Positions 45,724 to 56,545 of a DNA stretch of 64,000 nucleotides are shown here, piece by piece. Under the pieces are notes generated by a model, which made no database searches, was not told the DNA's origin, and saw nothing but the letters and a program-made list of their open reading frames with translations. Source of the DNA: Collimonas pratensis (GTDB lineage Bacteria; Pseudomonadota; Gammaproteobacteria; Burkholderiales; Burkholderiaceae_D); NCBI RefSeq assembly GCF_001584185.1, contig NZ_CP013234.1:4650001-4714000 (forward strand). The letters run 5' to 3'. A program made the translations under genes and the position numbers. How positions within the stretch are numbered: the first letter of the stretch is position 1; each line of letters begins with the position of its first letter.

Positions 45724-46866
45724 TTATTTCATTGCCAGCGGTGTAGCCGGTTTCGATTCCGGCGCAACGCGCACGGTATCGCCATCGGCCAGGAAACCTG
45801 CGCCCTTTTCCACCAGGGTCATCGCCGTCGTGACACCGTTCGGGCCTTCGGCAACCTCGATGCGGTCGCCAACCCGCCGTCCCAACGTCACCTTGGTCTG
45901 GATCACCTTGTCGTCCTTACCCAGCTGGTAGACATAGCTATAACCGTCGCGCATCACCACCGCGCTCTGCGGCAAGGTCAGCGCCGCGGCGCGGCCCAGC
46001 GCAAACTGGCCGGTGCCGAACATGCCGGCCTGGGCGCTGCCCGGCGCCGGCAGGTCGACATAGACCAGGCCGTTGCGCGTAAGCGGATCGACGGTTGGCG
46101 CAATCATGCGCACCTTGCCATCCACCATCACGCCATTGGTAACCCTGAGCTTGACAGCCTGGCCGACCTTGATCTGCAACAGGTCGGTGGCATTCACCTC
46201 CCCGCGCCATTCGAGGCGGTTCTGGCGGATCAGCTTGAACAATTCCTGCCCTTGCGAAGCTACCGAACCAACCGTTGCGGTGCGCGATGAAATCACGCCG
46301 TCGTCAGGTGCCAGCACCTGGGTCTGGCGCAAGCGGATCTGCTGCATTTCCAGGCTGGCCTGGGCCGATTGCAAACGCGCCTTGGCGCTACGCTCGGCGA
46401 CTTCATACTGAGTGGTCTGCTGGCCGCTCAAGGCGCCGCTGTTGACCAGCGTACGCGCCCGTTCGGCGTTGGCATCCGCTTCCGACAGCGCCGCCTTGGC
46501 CTCTTCTACCGCCGCCTTTTGCTGCGCTACTTGCGCTTCCACGCTGTCGTTGCTGAAACGCGCCAGCACCTGGCCGCGCTTGACGATATCACCGACGTTG
46601 ACTCTCACCTCGGCCAGCTGCAAGCCGCCCAGTTCGCTGCCGACCACGGCCTCCTGCCAGGCAGCGATGCTACCGTTGGCCGACAAGGTCAGCGGCCAGT
46701 CGGCGCTTTGCGCCCTGGTGGTGGTGACCGTCAGGGAGGCTTTCGGCTTGCTGGCTTCCTTCTCAGCCGGTTTGCTGCTCTTACCTGTCATGGCCCAAAC
46801 CGCGGCCGAACCGCAGACTACGACCAACACCGCAATGACTACCAGTTTCAAAGATGGCTTTTTCAT
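45724..46866 (-). CDS. RND efflux periplasmic adaptor (membrane fusion protein)
   Basis: A 380-residue adaptor anchored by one N-terminal helix (LKLVVIAVLVVVCGSAAVWA). The lipoyl-like half motif appears as VVGSELGGLQLAEVRVNVGD and VLAPDDGVISSRTATVGS. Between them a long coiled-coil hairpin (EAKAALSEADANAERARTLV) reaches towards the outer-membrane channel. Beta-barrel and membrane-proximal domains follow. It joins the RND transporter to the NodT-type channel. It is the middle gene of the operon, 24 bp after the channel gene. Confidence 0.94.
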   Translation of the reverse strand: MKKPSLKLVVIAVLVVVCGSAAVWAMTGKSSKPAEKEASKPKASLTVTTTRAQSADWPLTLSANGSIAAWQEAVVGSELGGLQLAEVRVNVGDIVKRGQVLARFSNDSVEAQVAQQKAAVEEAKAALSEADANAERARTLVNSGALSGQQTTQYEVAERSAKARLQSAQASLEMQQIRLRQTQVLAPDDGVISSRTATVGSVASQGQELFKLIRQNRLEWRGEVNATDLLQIKVGQAVKLRVTNGVMVDGKVRMIAPTVDPLTRNGLVYVDLPAPGSAQAGMFGTGQFALGRAAALTLPQSAVVMRDGYSYVYQLGKDDKVIQTKVTLGRRVGDRIEVAEGPNGVTTAMTLVEKGAGFLADGDTVRVAPESKPATPLAMK

Positions 46867-46890
46867 GACTGTCTTCTTTGCTTATCTATA

Positions 46891-48381
46891 TTAAGAACGA
46901 TCGGAGTTTGGCGCGGCATTTGGCGATCCGGCAGGCGCGGCCGGCAAGGCCGCCTGTTCTGTCTGGTTGCGCCAGCCGCCGCCCAACGCCTTGTACAGGG
47001 CAATCCAGGCAGTCACGTGATCGTGCTGCACGCTGATCTGGGTGGTTTGCGCAGCCAGGAAAGTGCGGCGCGCATCTTCCAGTTCAAACAGGCTGCCGCT
47101 GCCAGCCTTGAATTTGTCGTCGTTGGCGCGGAAGTAGCTTTCGTATTCCTTGGCCGCCAGCGCAGCGTCGTCTTCCCGCCGTGCCGCCGCATCCAGGCGC
47201 ACCAGGGCTTCTTCGATTTCGCGCGCGGCGGTCCGCACCTGCAACTGATAGCCGGCATACGCCTCGTCATAACGCCCCTGCGCCAGATCGACCTGGGCCT
47301 TGCGCAGCCCAGCATCGAACAACGGCAGCTTGAGCGACGGACCGAACGACCAGGTATCGGAGCGCGAGCTGCTGCCGTCGAAGCGGAAGCCGCCTATGCC
47401 GATGCTGCCGAGCAGAGAAATACCCGGATAGCGGTTGGCTTCGGCGACGTTGATTTCGGCGCTGGCAGCTGCCAGCTCGCGCTCGGCGACGGCAATGTCG
47501 GGTCGCTGCGACAAGGCCTGCGCCGGCACGCTCTCGACCACGAAAGCGCGCGGTGTCGGCAAGCGCTCGTTGGTAGCCAGTTTGGTGCGCAGCAGAGGCT
47601 CGGGAATGTCGGTCAGCGCCACCAGGGCTTTGACGTTGAGATCGCACTCGGTGCGCTGCACCACCAGCTTTTGCCGGGCATCCGCGGTCGAGCCGTTGAT
47701 CAGGGCGCCGTCGGCTGGCGCGGTGAAGCCGGCCTTGACCTTGAGCGCGGTGAGCTGGGCAGTCTGTTCGCGCGACTTCAGGTCCTGCGCCAGCATCGCC
47801 GCGGTGGCCACGCAAGCACGGTAATCCACCAGAGTGCTGCCGACTTCCGCTGCCAGCGACACCTTGGCGCCGTACCAGTCGGCATCACGGGCGAACAATC
47901 GCGCATTGGCGGCTTCAGCGGTCTTGCGCTTGCCGCCGAACAGGTCGAGTTCCCAGCTGGCGTCGAAAGTAGCGCTGCTGTTGGTCGAGACGATGGTCGG
48001 GCTGCCGAAGCCGCCGGTCACACCTGAAAGGGATTTGCTACGGGTGCTGCTGGCGTCGGCGGCCACCGAGGGATAGAGCGCGCTGCCGGCGGAACCGGCC
48101 GTGGCGCGCGCCTGCTTGATGCGCGCCAGCGCCTGCGCCACGCTAGGATTGCTGGCCTCGGCGGTGGCGATCAGTTCGGCCACCAGCGGATCGTCGAATT
48201 GCGACCACCAGCGCGTCAGGTCGGTCGCGCCGGCCTCGGGCTTGGGCAAAGCGCCTTGAAATTGCGGCAGTACTGCTTGCGATGATGTCGTTGGCGAGGG
48301 TACCTGATAGGTAGGCCCAACCACGCAACCGGCGATCACGGACAGCAGGGGTACGCTGCCGAGCATCTTTAATAAACGCAT
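46891..48381 (-). CDS. NodT-family outer-membrane efflux lipoprotein
   Basis: A 496-residue TolC/OprM-type channel. The leader ends in a lipobox (VIAGCVVGP), so the protein is lipid-anchored in the outer membrane. Two similar halves each contain a periplasmic helical pair and outer-membrane strands: ANPSVAQALARIKQARATAG and VAERELAAASAEINVAEANR, with FDASWELDLFGGKRK and the YPGISLLGSIGIGG stretch. AAGGGA precedes the ATG at 48381. It is first gene of the operon; the channel gene more often comes last in such operons, so this order is less common. Confidence 0.94.
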   Translation of the reverse strand: MRLLKMLGSVPLLSVIAGCVVGPTYQVPSPTTSSQAVLPQFQGALPKPEAGATDLTRWWSQFDDPLVAELIATAEASNPSVAQALARIKQARATAGSAGSALYPSVAADASSTRSKSLSGVTGGFGSPTIVSTNSSATFDASWELDLFGGKRKTAEAANARLFARDADWYGAKVSLAAEVGSTLVDYRACVATAAMLAQDLKSREQTAQLTALKVKAGFTAPADGALINGSTADARQKLVVQRTECDLNVKALVALTDIPEPLLRTKLATNERLPTPRAFVVESVPAQALSQRPDIAVAERELAAASAEINVAEANRYPGISLLGSIGIGGFRFDGSSSRSDTWSFGPSLKLPLFDAGLRKAQVDLAQGRYDEAYAGYQLQVRTAAREIEEALVRLDAAARREDDAALAAKEYESYFRANDDKFKAGSGSLFELEDARRTFLAAQTTQISVQHDHVTAWIALYKALGGGWRNQTEQAALPAAPAGSPNAAPNSDRS

Positions 48382-48893
48382 CTTTTTCCCTTACTTAGTT
48401 TTTTACGGGGCTCCCAAATGCGGGATGTTCAATTGTTTTTATGCGGTTTTCGTACTGCCTATCTAGATGTAACAAGATCTTTGCTTGCCCTGCACAACTC
48501 TCCAATGTACAGGGTGTGGCGACACTGTAAAGAGGAAAATTGCTACTGAGTATGCGATTGCGACAATCTGCAGATTTGATAGGATAAATCGACTAAAACG
48601 CGGGATGGAATGCAATCGGACCGGGTTTTATCAAATATGCATTGTAGTTGCATAAAAACAATGTAATGAACGACTTAATCGGACTGTTCAAATTTCTGAG
48701 CGGCAATAATAACTTGCTTCCAGCCAATTTTGCTGAATACTCTATGTAGATTCTTCTAGGGTTTACCGCGATGCGGCCGGCAGGCGAAACACAGGCGTCG
48801 CAGCAGGAGATTTGTTTAATTTTGCAACACAGGTGGCCAACATTGCGGCTAGAAATGTAGACTTGGTCAGATGATGATTTTTACACCAGCCCC
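48382..48893. other. A+T-rich intergenic region upstream of efflux operon
   Basis: About 510 bp between the divergent efflux operon and rlpA-like gene, with no convincing open frame. An imperfect inverted repeat (TACAGGGTGT at 48508-48517 and ACACTGTA at 48522-48529) lies about 130 bp upstream of the efflux operon start and could be a repressor site. No regulator gene is adjacent. Confidence 0.35.
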
Positions 48894-49523
48894 ATGATGC
48901 CTAGCCCCCGCTACCGCATGCTTCTGTTGCTGCGAGTGAGTGCTTGCGCCTGCATGTTGTGGCTGCCGGCAGCTCAGGCGGCCAGCGCCGTCGATGCGGC
49001 TGCCGATGCAGCGCCAGTTCAGGCGCATGCCGGCGACGAAGCAGCCGCCGCCACGCAGCAAGCAATGGCGACGCCAACGCCGGCTAGCCTGTGTCCGGCG
49101 CCCGCCGACGATCATGCGCTGACGGATGACGATGCGCCGAAAAAACCGGTCCAGCGCGGCATGGCCTCCTGGTACGGCGGCAAGCTGCATGGGCGCAAGT
49201 CAGCCAGCGGCGAGCGTTTTAATATGCACGCCATGACAGCTGCGCACCCGAGCCTGCCCTTGCATAGCTGGGTGCTGGTGCGTAATGTCGGCAATGGCAA
49301 GATGGCGCTGCTGAAAGTCAACGACCGCGGCCCCTTCCACAGCAAACGCATATTGGATGTCTCTTACAGCGCGGCGAAACAGCTGGGTTTCGCCGGCAAA
49401 GGCACGGCCCGCGTCGAAGTACGGCCCTTGTCCCCTAGCGAAATGACGCTGGTGAAGGCGCAGATCGCGCACGGCATCACGCCGGCGGGTGATGCCGGCG
49501 ATTGCGACGCCAGCGAGCAATAG
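48894..49523 (+). CDS. rlpA: RlpA-like double-psi beta-barrel protein (septal ring lytic transglycosylase family)
   Basis: A 209-residue exported protein. An N-terminal hydrophobic leader (LLLLRVSACACMLWLPAAQA) is followed by an Ala-rich linker and a double-psi beta-barrel at about residues 88-185: GMASWYGGKLHGRKSASGER, then HSWVLVRNVGNGKMALLKVN and DRGPFHSKRILDVSYSAAKQ. These are the hallmarks of RlpA, which cleaves peptide-free glycan strands at the septum. The C-terminal SPOR domain of full RlpA is absent, as in shorter relatives. The ribosome site is weak; ATG 48897 is an alternative. Confidence 0.85.
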   Translation: MMPSPRYRMLLLLRVSACACMLWLPAAQAASAVDAAADAAPVQAHAGDEAAAATQQAMATPTPASLCPAPADDHALTDDDAPKKPVQRGMASWYGGKLHGRKSASGERFNMHAMTAAHPSLPLHSWVLVRNVGNGKMALLKVNDRGPFHSKRILDVSYSAAKQLGFAGKGTARVEVRPLSPSEMTLVKAQIAHGITPAGDAGDCDASEQ

Positions 49524-49613
49524 CTGAGGTTTGACCGCATCGGCTTGCTCCGACTACGTGCGCGCAGACGATGTGGCAGCGAACGCGGTCCGGGCGGGCA
49601 AGGCATGACAGTG

Positions 49614-50018
49614 TTATGAAAACAGCTTTTGCCATTGATCCTGCTGCTGCATGTCCGCGCGGGTATTCACTTCAAGCAGGACGCCGCCAGGCGTACGGCA
49701 AAAAAAGCGCGATCCGCGCGCGTTGTTGAAGACCTCCGTCTCCATTTCAACGCCATCTGCCAAGAACTCCTTATATAGAGCATGAACCTGATCCAGGCTG
49801 TCGAGCTCTATGCCGAAGTGGAAATTCTTGGGCCACGCCGGCTGTTCCTCCGAGACGTGGTCGAGGACAATGTCAAAATCGTGCCGCTTGAGCAGGCAGC
49901 TGTCGCCGGCAGCGATGATTTCGCAGCCAAGGTACTTCTCGAAAAATGCAGCCGTCTCAGCCACATTGGTGGTGGGAAAACTCAAATGGTTCAGCTTTGC
50001 CTGGGTATGAATATGCAT
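49614..50018 (-). CDS. VOC-superfamily (glyoxalase-fold) protein
   Basis: A 134-residue single-domain member of the vicinal oxygen chelate fold. Paired beta-alpha-beta-beta-beta units start at KLNHLSFPTTNVAETAAFFE and FHFGIELDSLDQVHALYKEF. The C-terminal strand SRFFCRTPGGVLLEVNTR carries the usual metal-ligand Glu. His in LNHLS and Glu in LLEVN are possible metal ligands. ATG 50018 (with GAGAG upstream) is preferred; the frame is open to 50123 but the extra part does not fit the family. Dioxygenase, glyoxalase or resistance role cannot be decided. It lies downstream of a TetR gene on the same strand. Confidence 0.82.
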   Translation of the reverse strand: MHIHTQAKLNHLSFPTTNVAETAAFFEKYLGCEIIAAGDSCLLKRHDFDIVLDHVSEEQPAWPKNFHFGIELDSLDQVHALYKEFLADGVEMETEVFNNARGSRFFCRTPGGVLLEVNTRADMQQQDQWQKLFS

Positions 50019-50262
50019 GATAGCTCTCGCAAAAAGGTTGAAATACGCCATAGAGAAAACCGTCGCCAATCCATGCAACTGTGCCGGTTGGCTGACTCTC
50101 CACAAGGTCCATTTTGTGAGCAATTGCTCGATTTTTAAACTCGCATTGAACCCGCATCGGCCTGAAGCGTGCAGTCATAGACACGCCAGGGGCCAGGCGC
50201 AGCAAGGGGTTGGGCGCTTGCTCACATTTGTGCGGCCACCCGTGGGTTATCCTGGCCGGCGA

Positions 50263-50874
50263 TCAGCCAGCCATCCCCAGGTATCCGGACAAGGTGCGGC
50301 TGACACGCTCTTCCAAGACTGCGCGGTCCTCTTCACCACGGTATCCCGCTGCATCCACCATGGCGCGCACGATGGCGATGATGTCGTCGGCAGCTGTCTC
50401 GATGCTCGGCTGCGGCGGAATGTCCTCATGCGCCAGGATCTGGCCGATCAACTCACTCATGGCGACAATGAACGGCGCCAGTTCCCTGGCAATGGCGGGT
50501 CGGCCCTCCTCGGCATCGAGCAGCCGCGCAAGCGCTGGCCGCCGCAGCTGCTGGTGCACGGAAGCGGCAATCAGATGCTGCAAGGCCCTCTCGCCGCTCG
50601 GCTCGCGCAACGCTCCTTCTGCCTCGGCAAAGAACACGGCACGTTCACGCTGGCAGAGGGCAACGATGAGCGCATCCTTGCCGGGGAAGTATTGATACAG
50701 GGAGCCGATGCTGACGCCCGCGCGCTGCGCGACACTATTGGTATTGAGTCCCTCGATTCCCTTGGTTTCCAGGATGCGGGCTGCTGCCTCCAGGATCGCG
50801 GCAACGGTTTGTCCGGCGCGCGATTGCTGGGGAATCTTGCGCGGCTTTAATGACGGGCGTTTTCTTGTGGTCAC
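50263..50874 (-). CDS. TetR family transcriptional regulator
   Basis: A 203-residue regulator with a basic N-terminal tail, a TetR helix-turn-helix (LEAAARILETKGIEGLNTNS, VAQRAGVSIGSLYQYFPGKD) and a C-terminal domain with the pattern of the TetR_C-type AefR-like group (LAPFIVAMSELIGQILAHED). Cytoplasmic repressor. The only plausible target next to it is the VOC gene at 50018, 245 bp downstream, or its own promoter. Ligand unknown. Confidence 0.87.
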   Translation of the reverse strand: MTTRKRPSLKPRKIPQQSRAGQTVAAILEAAARILETKGIEGLNTNSVAQRAGVSIGSLYQYFPGKDALIVALCQRERAVFFAEAEGALREPSGERALQHLIAASVHQQLRRPALARLLDAEEGRPAIARELAPFIVAMSELIGQILAHEDIPPQPSIETAADDIIAIVRAMVDAAGYRGEEDRAVLEERVSRTLSGYLGMAG

Positions 50875-51030
50875 GATAGCATCTGGCGCAAAACGAGTAA
50901 TGACTCATATTCTACCGGCTAACGGACCATGCATCGTATCCGCCTGGAACAGTGCCGTGCCAGGGACGTGCTAAACAAAAACCATCTGCTCGACATTTGG
51001 CAGCTGCGCCGGCCGCATGCATGACGTCTG

Positions 51031-51200
51031 TCAGGCGATGGCCTTGCGCACCAGCGTCAACAACTGCGCGCGCTCGGCCTGGGTCAGGTTCTCGAATGAT
51101 TCCTCGTTGATACGCGGGCGATCTCCAGACCCTGCTCAAGGACGCTGCGCCCTGTGGGCGTCAGGCTGTGCAGCAGGGCGCAGCCGCAATCCCGCCAAAT
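51031..51200 (-). pseudogene. MarR-family regulator, C-terminal remnant with frameshift
   Basis: Two minus-strand pieces encode the end of a MarR-type protein: CALLHSLTPTGRSVLEQGLE (frame 1, about 51200-51120) and then, after a frameshift near 51113, INEESFENLTQAERAQLLTL ending with TGA at 51031-51033. Together they match the wing and C-terminal helices of MarR. The DNA-binding helices are missing, replaced upstream by foreign sequence. It is a decayed gene. Confidence 0.6.
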
Positions 51201-51249
51201 GCTGGACGCGGCTTTTCAGCTCGTCATCGATTTTGAGCATAATTGCCAT
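51190..51249 (-). pseudogene. Ribbon-helix-helix-like N-terminal fragment
   Basis: ATG 51249 opens a short frame reading MAIMLKIDDELKSRVQHLAG, which looks like the start of a CopG/RHH-type DNA-binding or antitoxin protein. After about 20 codons it passes directly into MarR-derived DNA in another frame. Too short to be functional; likely a fusion scar. Confidence 0.35.
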
Positions 51250-51357
51250 TTTGCAATTAATTGTTACGAAAACACTGCCTTTTGCGACTGTAGTCCCCGC
51301 CGTTCTCGCTGTCCATCCCCTCTCTGTCCCTTTGCTTGCAGAATTGACCCTATCCAA

Positions 51358-51800
51358 CTGATCCACTCGCCACTGTCGCGCAAAGGCGGCAACCCGGTCG
51401 TAGGATCCTTCAAAGCCTAGCTCACATAAATCAGCATGGATCTGTTTTAAGCTGCGCCGCTGTTTTCGAGACTTTGTCGCTTCGGTTTTAAGCCAGGATG
51501 AAAGTTTGAAGGCGTACTGATCAAGAGCACTGGGAGTGCGTCGATCCCGATAAGCCGGCTCTACGATTTCTGAGCGTAGATAGCGTCTGACGGTGTTTCT
51601 GGAGATCCCCAAGCGCCTGGCGATCTCCCTCAAGGAGACCTGGTCACGAAGGTGCCAGCGTCGAATAATGCCTAATAATGCCACGTCGATCACTCCAATC
51701 TCCCACTCACTATATTGAGTAGGATTGTGGTCTATACGTGGGTCAATTTTCGATGCAAATTATCCAGCTAAGTGGGTCAGTTTTCGGCGCAAATCAACAG
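51358..51800 (-). mobile_element. Truncated IS21-like element (IstA N-terminus and end repeats)
   Basis: A frame from GTG 51693 encodes the N-terminal part of an IS21-type transposase: LREIARRLGISRNTVRRYLR (helix-turn-helix), then SLKQIHADLCELGFEGSYDR and FARQWRVDQ. It runs out near 51358, where similarity stops, and the frame continues into unrelated DNA to 51136. Upstream of the gene lie two repeated terminal motifs, GTGGGTCAATTTTCGATGCA (51741-51760) and GTGGGTCAGTTTTCGGCGCA (51773-51792), as found at IS21 ends. The rest of istA and istB are lost, so it cannot move by itself. Confidence 0.75.
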
Positions 51801-51810
51801 AGAAAAAACT

Positions 51811-51849
51811 TTCGGAGAAATTTAATCGAATTTCGGAGAAATTTAATCG
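51811..51849. repeat. 18-bp direct repeat beside the IS21 end
   Basis: TTCGGAGAAATTTAATCG occurs at 51811-51828 and 51832-51849, separated by three bases. It lies just outside the IS21 end and just upstream of the groES promoter. Confidence 0.8.
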
Positions 51850-51864
51850 CGGACAAATGCGGGC

Positions 51865-51893
51865 TTGAAAAATCGACAGAGCGTCCCTATACT
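51865..51893 (+). promoter_or_regulatory. Sigma-70 promoter of groESL
   Basis: TTGAAA (51865-51870), a 17-bp spacer and TATACT (51888-51893) match the sigma-70 consensus well. The -10 box abuts the CIRCE element. Confidence 0.8.
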
Positions 51894-51919
51894 TAGCACT
51901 CGTTAGGAGAGAGTGCTAA
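51893..51919. promoter_or_regulatory. CIRCE operator (HrcA binding site)
   Basis: TTAGCACTC, 9 bp, GAGTGCTAA: the canonical inverted repeat with perfect arms, overlapping the start of groESL transcription. HrcA represses the operon here until heat shock occupies GroEL. Confidence 0.97.
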
Positions 51920-52038
51920 CAATCTCCTCGACCTAGTCACTGTGCGGCGCCTCTATATAGCAAAGCAGAGCGGTCAGTCCACTTTGCTGCGAAGTTGCTG
52001 CAAATACAAATAACCTGTTGAATCTTAAGGAGTCACAT

Positions 52039-52332
52039 ATGAATCTTCGTCCTTTGCACGATCGCGTTATCGTCAAGCGTCTCGACCAGGAAACCAAAAC
52101 CGCATCCGGTATCGTGCTGCCTGAAGCTGCTGCTGAAAAGCCGGATCAAGGTGAAGTGCTGGCCGTCGGTAACGGCAAGATTCTGGAAAACGGCAACGTC
52201 CGTGCGCTGGCAGTCAAGGTTGGCGATCGCGTTCTGTTCGGCAAATACTCGGGCCAGGCTGTCAAGATCGACGGCAATGAGCTGCTGGTGATGCGCGAAG
52301 AAGACTTGTTTGCCGTAGTCGAAGGCAAGTAA
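52039..52332 (+). CDS. groES: Co-chaperonin GroES
   Basis: A 97-residue co-chaperonin that caps the GroEL ring during folding. [20 protein letters not shown] at the N terminus and the mobile loop ([20 protein letters not shown]) are standard, as is [21 protein letters not shown] 52039 with AAGGAG upstream is the start; an in-frame earlier start at 52018 lacks support. First gene of the HrcA/CIRCE-controlled operon. Confidence 0.98.
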   Translation: MNLRPLHDRVIVKRLDQETKTASGIVLPEAAAEKPDQGEVLAVGNGKILENGNVRALAVKVGDRVLFGKYSGQAVKIDGNELLVMREEDLFAVVEGK

Positions 52333-52429
52333 TTCCGGTCAGTCCGGGATTCTCTGATTGGCCGGCGCCTGGCGCTTCCGATCAGATCCGTACACGACAC
52401 TATCGAATTCAACGTATTCAGGAGAATAA

Positions 52430-54085
<1,656 letters not shown>

Positions 54086-54123
54086 TTTGCAGGGCCGGAA
54101 TTATCTGGCCCTTGTGGAACATC

Positions 54124-54162
54124 AAAAAGCCTGCGATGGTTATCCGTCGCGGGCTTTTTTTA
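54124..54162 (+). terminator. groEL terminator
   Basis: AAAAAGCCTGCGA pairs with TCGCGGGCTTTTTTT around a short loop (54124-54162). It forms the first part of the repeated unit described next. Confidence 0.85.
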
Positions 54163-54632
54163 TTGCGCGACCAATCGTAGTCAATAGGGGACAGAGTTTG
54201 TAAGCCGCCGAAGCGCGGCGAATTACACTTCCCGTGCAGCTCTGTCCCCTATTGACGGCACCAGAAGAAAGAATGAGATGTTTTTGCACCGCGCTCCGTA
54301 GCCCGTTAAATGGGGTCGGAGTAATTTACGACGATAAAACTGTCGTAAAAAAACTCCGACCCCATTTAACTGCTTTTTGAAAAAGCCTGCGATGGTTATC
54401 TGTCGCGGGCTTTTTTTTGCGCGACCGATAATAGTAGTCAATTGGGGACAGAGTTTGCGAGCCGCCGCAGCGCGGTGAGCTACACTTCCCGTGCAGCTCT
54501 GTCCCCTATTGACAGCAAGGAAGAAAGAACGAGGTGTTTTTACACCGCGCTCCGTAGCCCATTAAATGGGGTCGGAGTAATTTACGACGATAGACCTGTC
54601 GTAAAAAAACTCCGACCCCATTTAACTGCATC
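54124..54632. repeat. Tandem duplicated 256-bp unit with three hairpins each
   Basis: Two diverged copies (about 54124-54379 and 54380-54632) each contain, in order: a GCCTGCGA/TCGCGGGC terminator; a hairpin with arms TCAATAGGGGACAGAG and its reverse complement (54181-54196/54240-54255; 54438-54453/54497-54512, one mismatch in copy 2); and a hairpin with arms around TTAAATGGGGTCGGAGT (54305-54322/54353-54370; 54561-54578/54609-54625) enclosing an inner TTACGAC/GTCGTAA pair. No gene is seen. The outer motifs look like REP or MITE-like extragenic palindromes. Confidence 0.85.
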
Positions 54633-54785
54633 CGTAGGGTTACATAGACACGACGGTAATAACGCCATGCTTAAATGTTCCTTCCCTTGCGTAACAAACG
54701 CTTATAAAATAAGCACCTACTAAAAAACATAATGGCGGCGAGATTGTTGATATTGCGACAATCAGCTGCCTTTTTTCATTCTGAA

Positions 54786-55835
54786 ATGATAGAAATCAAA
54801 GCAGTCACCCAGCGCTTCAATGGCGCGCGCGGGCCGGTCGATGCGGTGCGTAGCGTCAGTTTGTCGATCCGCAAGGGCGAGATCTTCGGCATCATCGGCC
54901 GCAGCGGCGCCGGCAAGAGCACGCTGGTGCGTTGCCTCAACCTGCTGAACCGCCCTACTTCCGGCAACATCATCGTCGACGGCAAGGATATGACAGCGCT
55001 GAACGCCGAGCAGCTGCGCGGCGCACGGCGGGAAATCGGCATGATTTTCCAGCACTTTAATTTGCTGTCGTCGCGCACGGTGTATGACAACATCGCGCTG
55101 CCGCTGGAGCTGGCCGGGCTGTCCAAAAGCGAGATCGCCAAGAAGGTGACGCCGCTGTTGGAACTGGTCGGCCTGACCGCGCTCAAGGATAGTTATCCGG
55201 CGCAGATCAGCGGCGGCCAGAAGCAGCGCGTCGGCATCGCCCGCGCGCTGGCCAATGAGCCGAAGGTCTTGCTGTCGGACGAAGCCACTTCTGCGCTGGA
55301 CCCGGAAACTACCCGCTCTATCCTGGAACTGCTGCGCAAGATCAACCGTGAGCTGGGCCTGACGATCGTGCTGATCACGCACCAGATGGAAGTGATCAAG
55401 ATGATTTGCGACCGCATGGCGGTGATGGAAGCCGGCGAAGTGATCGAACACGGCGAAGTGCTGGAACTGTTCCGCTCCCCCAAGCACGAAGTGACACGCG
55501 CCCTGATCGGCGACGTCATCGCCCAGGAGCTGCCGCAAGGCGTCTTGCAACGTCTGCGTGTGCGGCTGGCGCAGAGCGATGCCGGCAGCGGCACTGACCA
55601 TCTGTTCCGCTTTGCCTTCACCGGTTCGGGCGTCGATCAGCCGCTGTTGTCGGAAGCGGTACGCAAATTCGACCTGGATTTCAACATCCTGCACGGCCAG
55701 ATCGACGAAATACAAGGACAGGCGTTCGGCTCGCTGGCGATCCTGGCCAACGGCACCACTGAAAACATCCAGGCCGCCATGGCTTACCTGACGGCCCAGG
55801 GCGTCACCGTTGAGGAATTGAACCATGTCATCTGA
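54786..55835 (+). CDS. metN: Methionine ABC transporter ATP-binding protein
   Basis: A 349-residue ATPase of the MetNIQ importer for methionine (D- and L-). Walker A is GRSGAGKST, the signature [14 protein letters not shown], Walker [15 protein letters not shown], and the switch His lies in [10 protein letters not shown]-terminal regulatory NIL domain ([20 protein letters not shown]) is present, allowing transinhibition by methionine. ATG 54786 ([11 protein letters not shown]) matches family starts; the in-frame ATG at 54732 gives an unusual extension. It overlaps metI by 11 bp. Confidence 0.94.
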   Translation: MIEIKAVTQRFNGARGPVDAVRSVSLSIRKGEIFGIIGRSGAGKSTLVRCLNLLNRPTSGNIIVDGKDMTALNAEQLRGARREIGMIFQHFNLLSSRTVYDNIALPLELAGLSKSEIAKKVTPLLELVGLTALKDSYPAQISGGQKQRVGIARALANEPKVLLSDEATSALDPETTRSILELLRKINRELGLTIVLITHQMEVIKMICDRMAVMEAGEVIEHGEVLELFRSPKHEVTRALIGDVIAQELPQGVLQRLRVRLAQSDAGSGTDHLFRFAFTGSGVDQPLLSEAVRKFDLDFNILHGQIDEIQGQAFGSLAILANGTTENIQAAMAYLTAQGVTVEELNHVI

Positions 55836-56478
55836 AATGCTTGATCTGTTTTTATCCTCGTTCGGCGAGACCCTGATGATGGTCGGCATCTCCGGCATCC
55901 TCGGCGCCCTGCTTGGCGTACCGCTGGGTATCGCACTGCACCTGACCGCCCGCGAAGGCGTGCTGCCGCATCCGATCTTCAATCGCATTGCGGGACTGAT
56001 CGTCAATGCGGTGCGCTCGACGCCCTTCATCATCTTGCTGGTGGCGGTGATTCCATTCACGCGCTTTTTTGTCGGCACCTCCATCGGCACCGCCGCCGCC
56101 ATCGTGCCGCTGACGATTGCCTCGGCCCCGTTCATCGCGCGCCTGGTGGAAACCGCGCTGCGTGAAGTCGACCGCGGCCTGATTGAGGCGGCGCAGGCGA
56201 TGGGCGCCACCACCTGGCAGATCGTCTACAAGGTGCTGGTGCCGGAAGCCTTCGCCGGCATCGTCGCCGGCCTGACGATCACCTTCGTCAGCCTGGTCGG
56301 CTACTCGGCGATGGCCGGCGCCATCGGCGGCGGCGGCCTCGGTGACCTGGGGATACGCTACGGCTACCAGCGCTTCCTGCCGGAAGTAATGCTGCTGGTG
56401 GTGGTGATCCTGATCGTCTTCGTGCAGTTGGTGCAAACGCTGGGCGACATCCTGGTGCGCCGCCTCAGCCATCGCTGA
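55825..56478 (+). CDS. metI: Methionine ABC transporter permease
   Basis: A 217-residue inner-membrane permease with five hydrophobic segments. The ABC coupling motif is seen in [22 protein letters not shown], and the transport-core stretch [20 protein letters not shown] is conserved. It dimerises and couples to MetN. Start overlaps the end of metN by 11 bp, so the genes are translationally linked; metQ follows after 67 bp. Confidence 0.94.
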   Translation: MSSEMLDLFLSSFGETLMMVGISGILGALLGVPLGIALHLTAREGVLPHPIFNRIAGLIVNAVRSTPFIILLVAVIPFTRFFVGTSIGTAAAIVPLTIASAPFIARLVETALREVDRGLIEAAQAMGATTWQIVYKVLVPEAFAGIVAGLTITFVSLVGYSAMAGAIGGGGLGDLGIRYGYQRFLPEVMLLVVVILIVFVQLVQTLGDILVRRLSHR

Positions 56479-56545
56479 TATTCCCGAATCCGCGACGCTC
56501 AGCTCTTGCAGCAGCGGATTCATCGTGATTTTTGAAAGGAAGAAA

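Noticed and set aside
46369..48027. Plus-strand frame of 552 codons
   Set aside because: Shadow of the NodT-type channel and adaptor genes; no ribosome site or domain.
54640..54785. Possible SAM riboswitch upstream of metNIQ
   Set aside because: No conserved SAM-I or SAM-II type core could be recognised by eye in the short leader; cannot be claimed without a covariance-model search.
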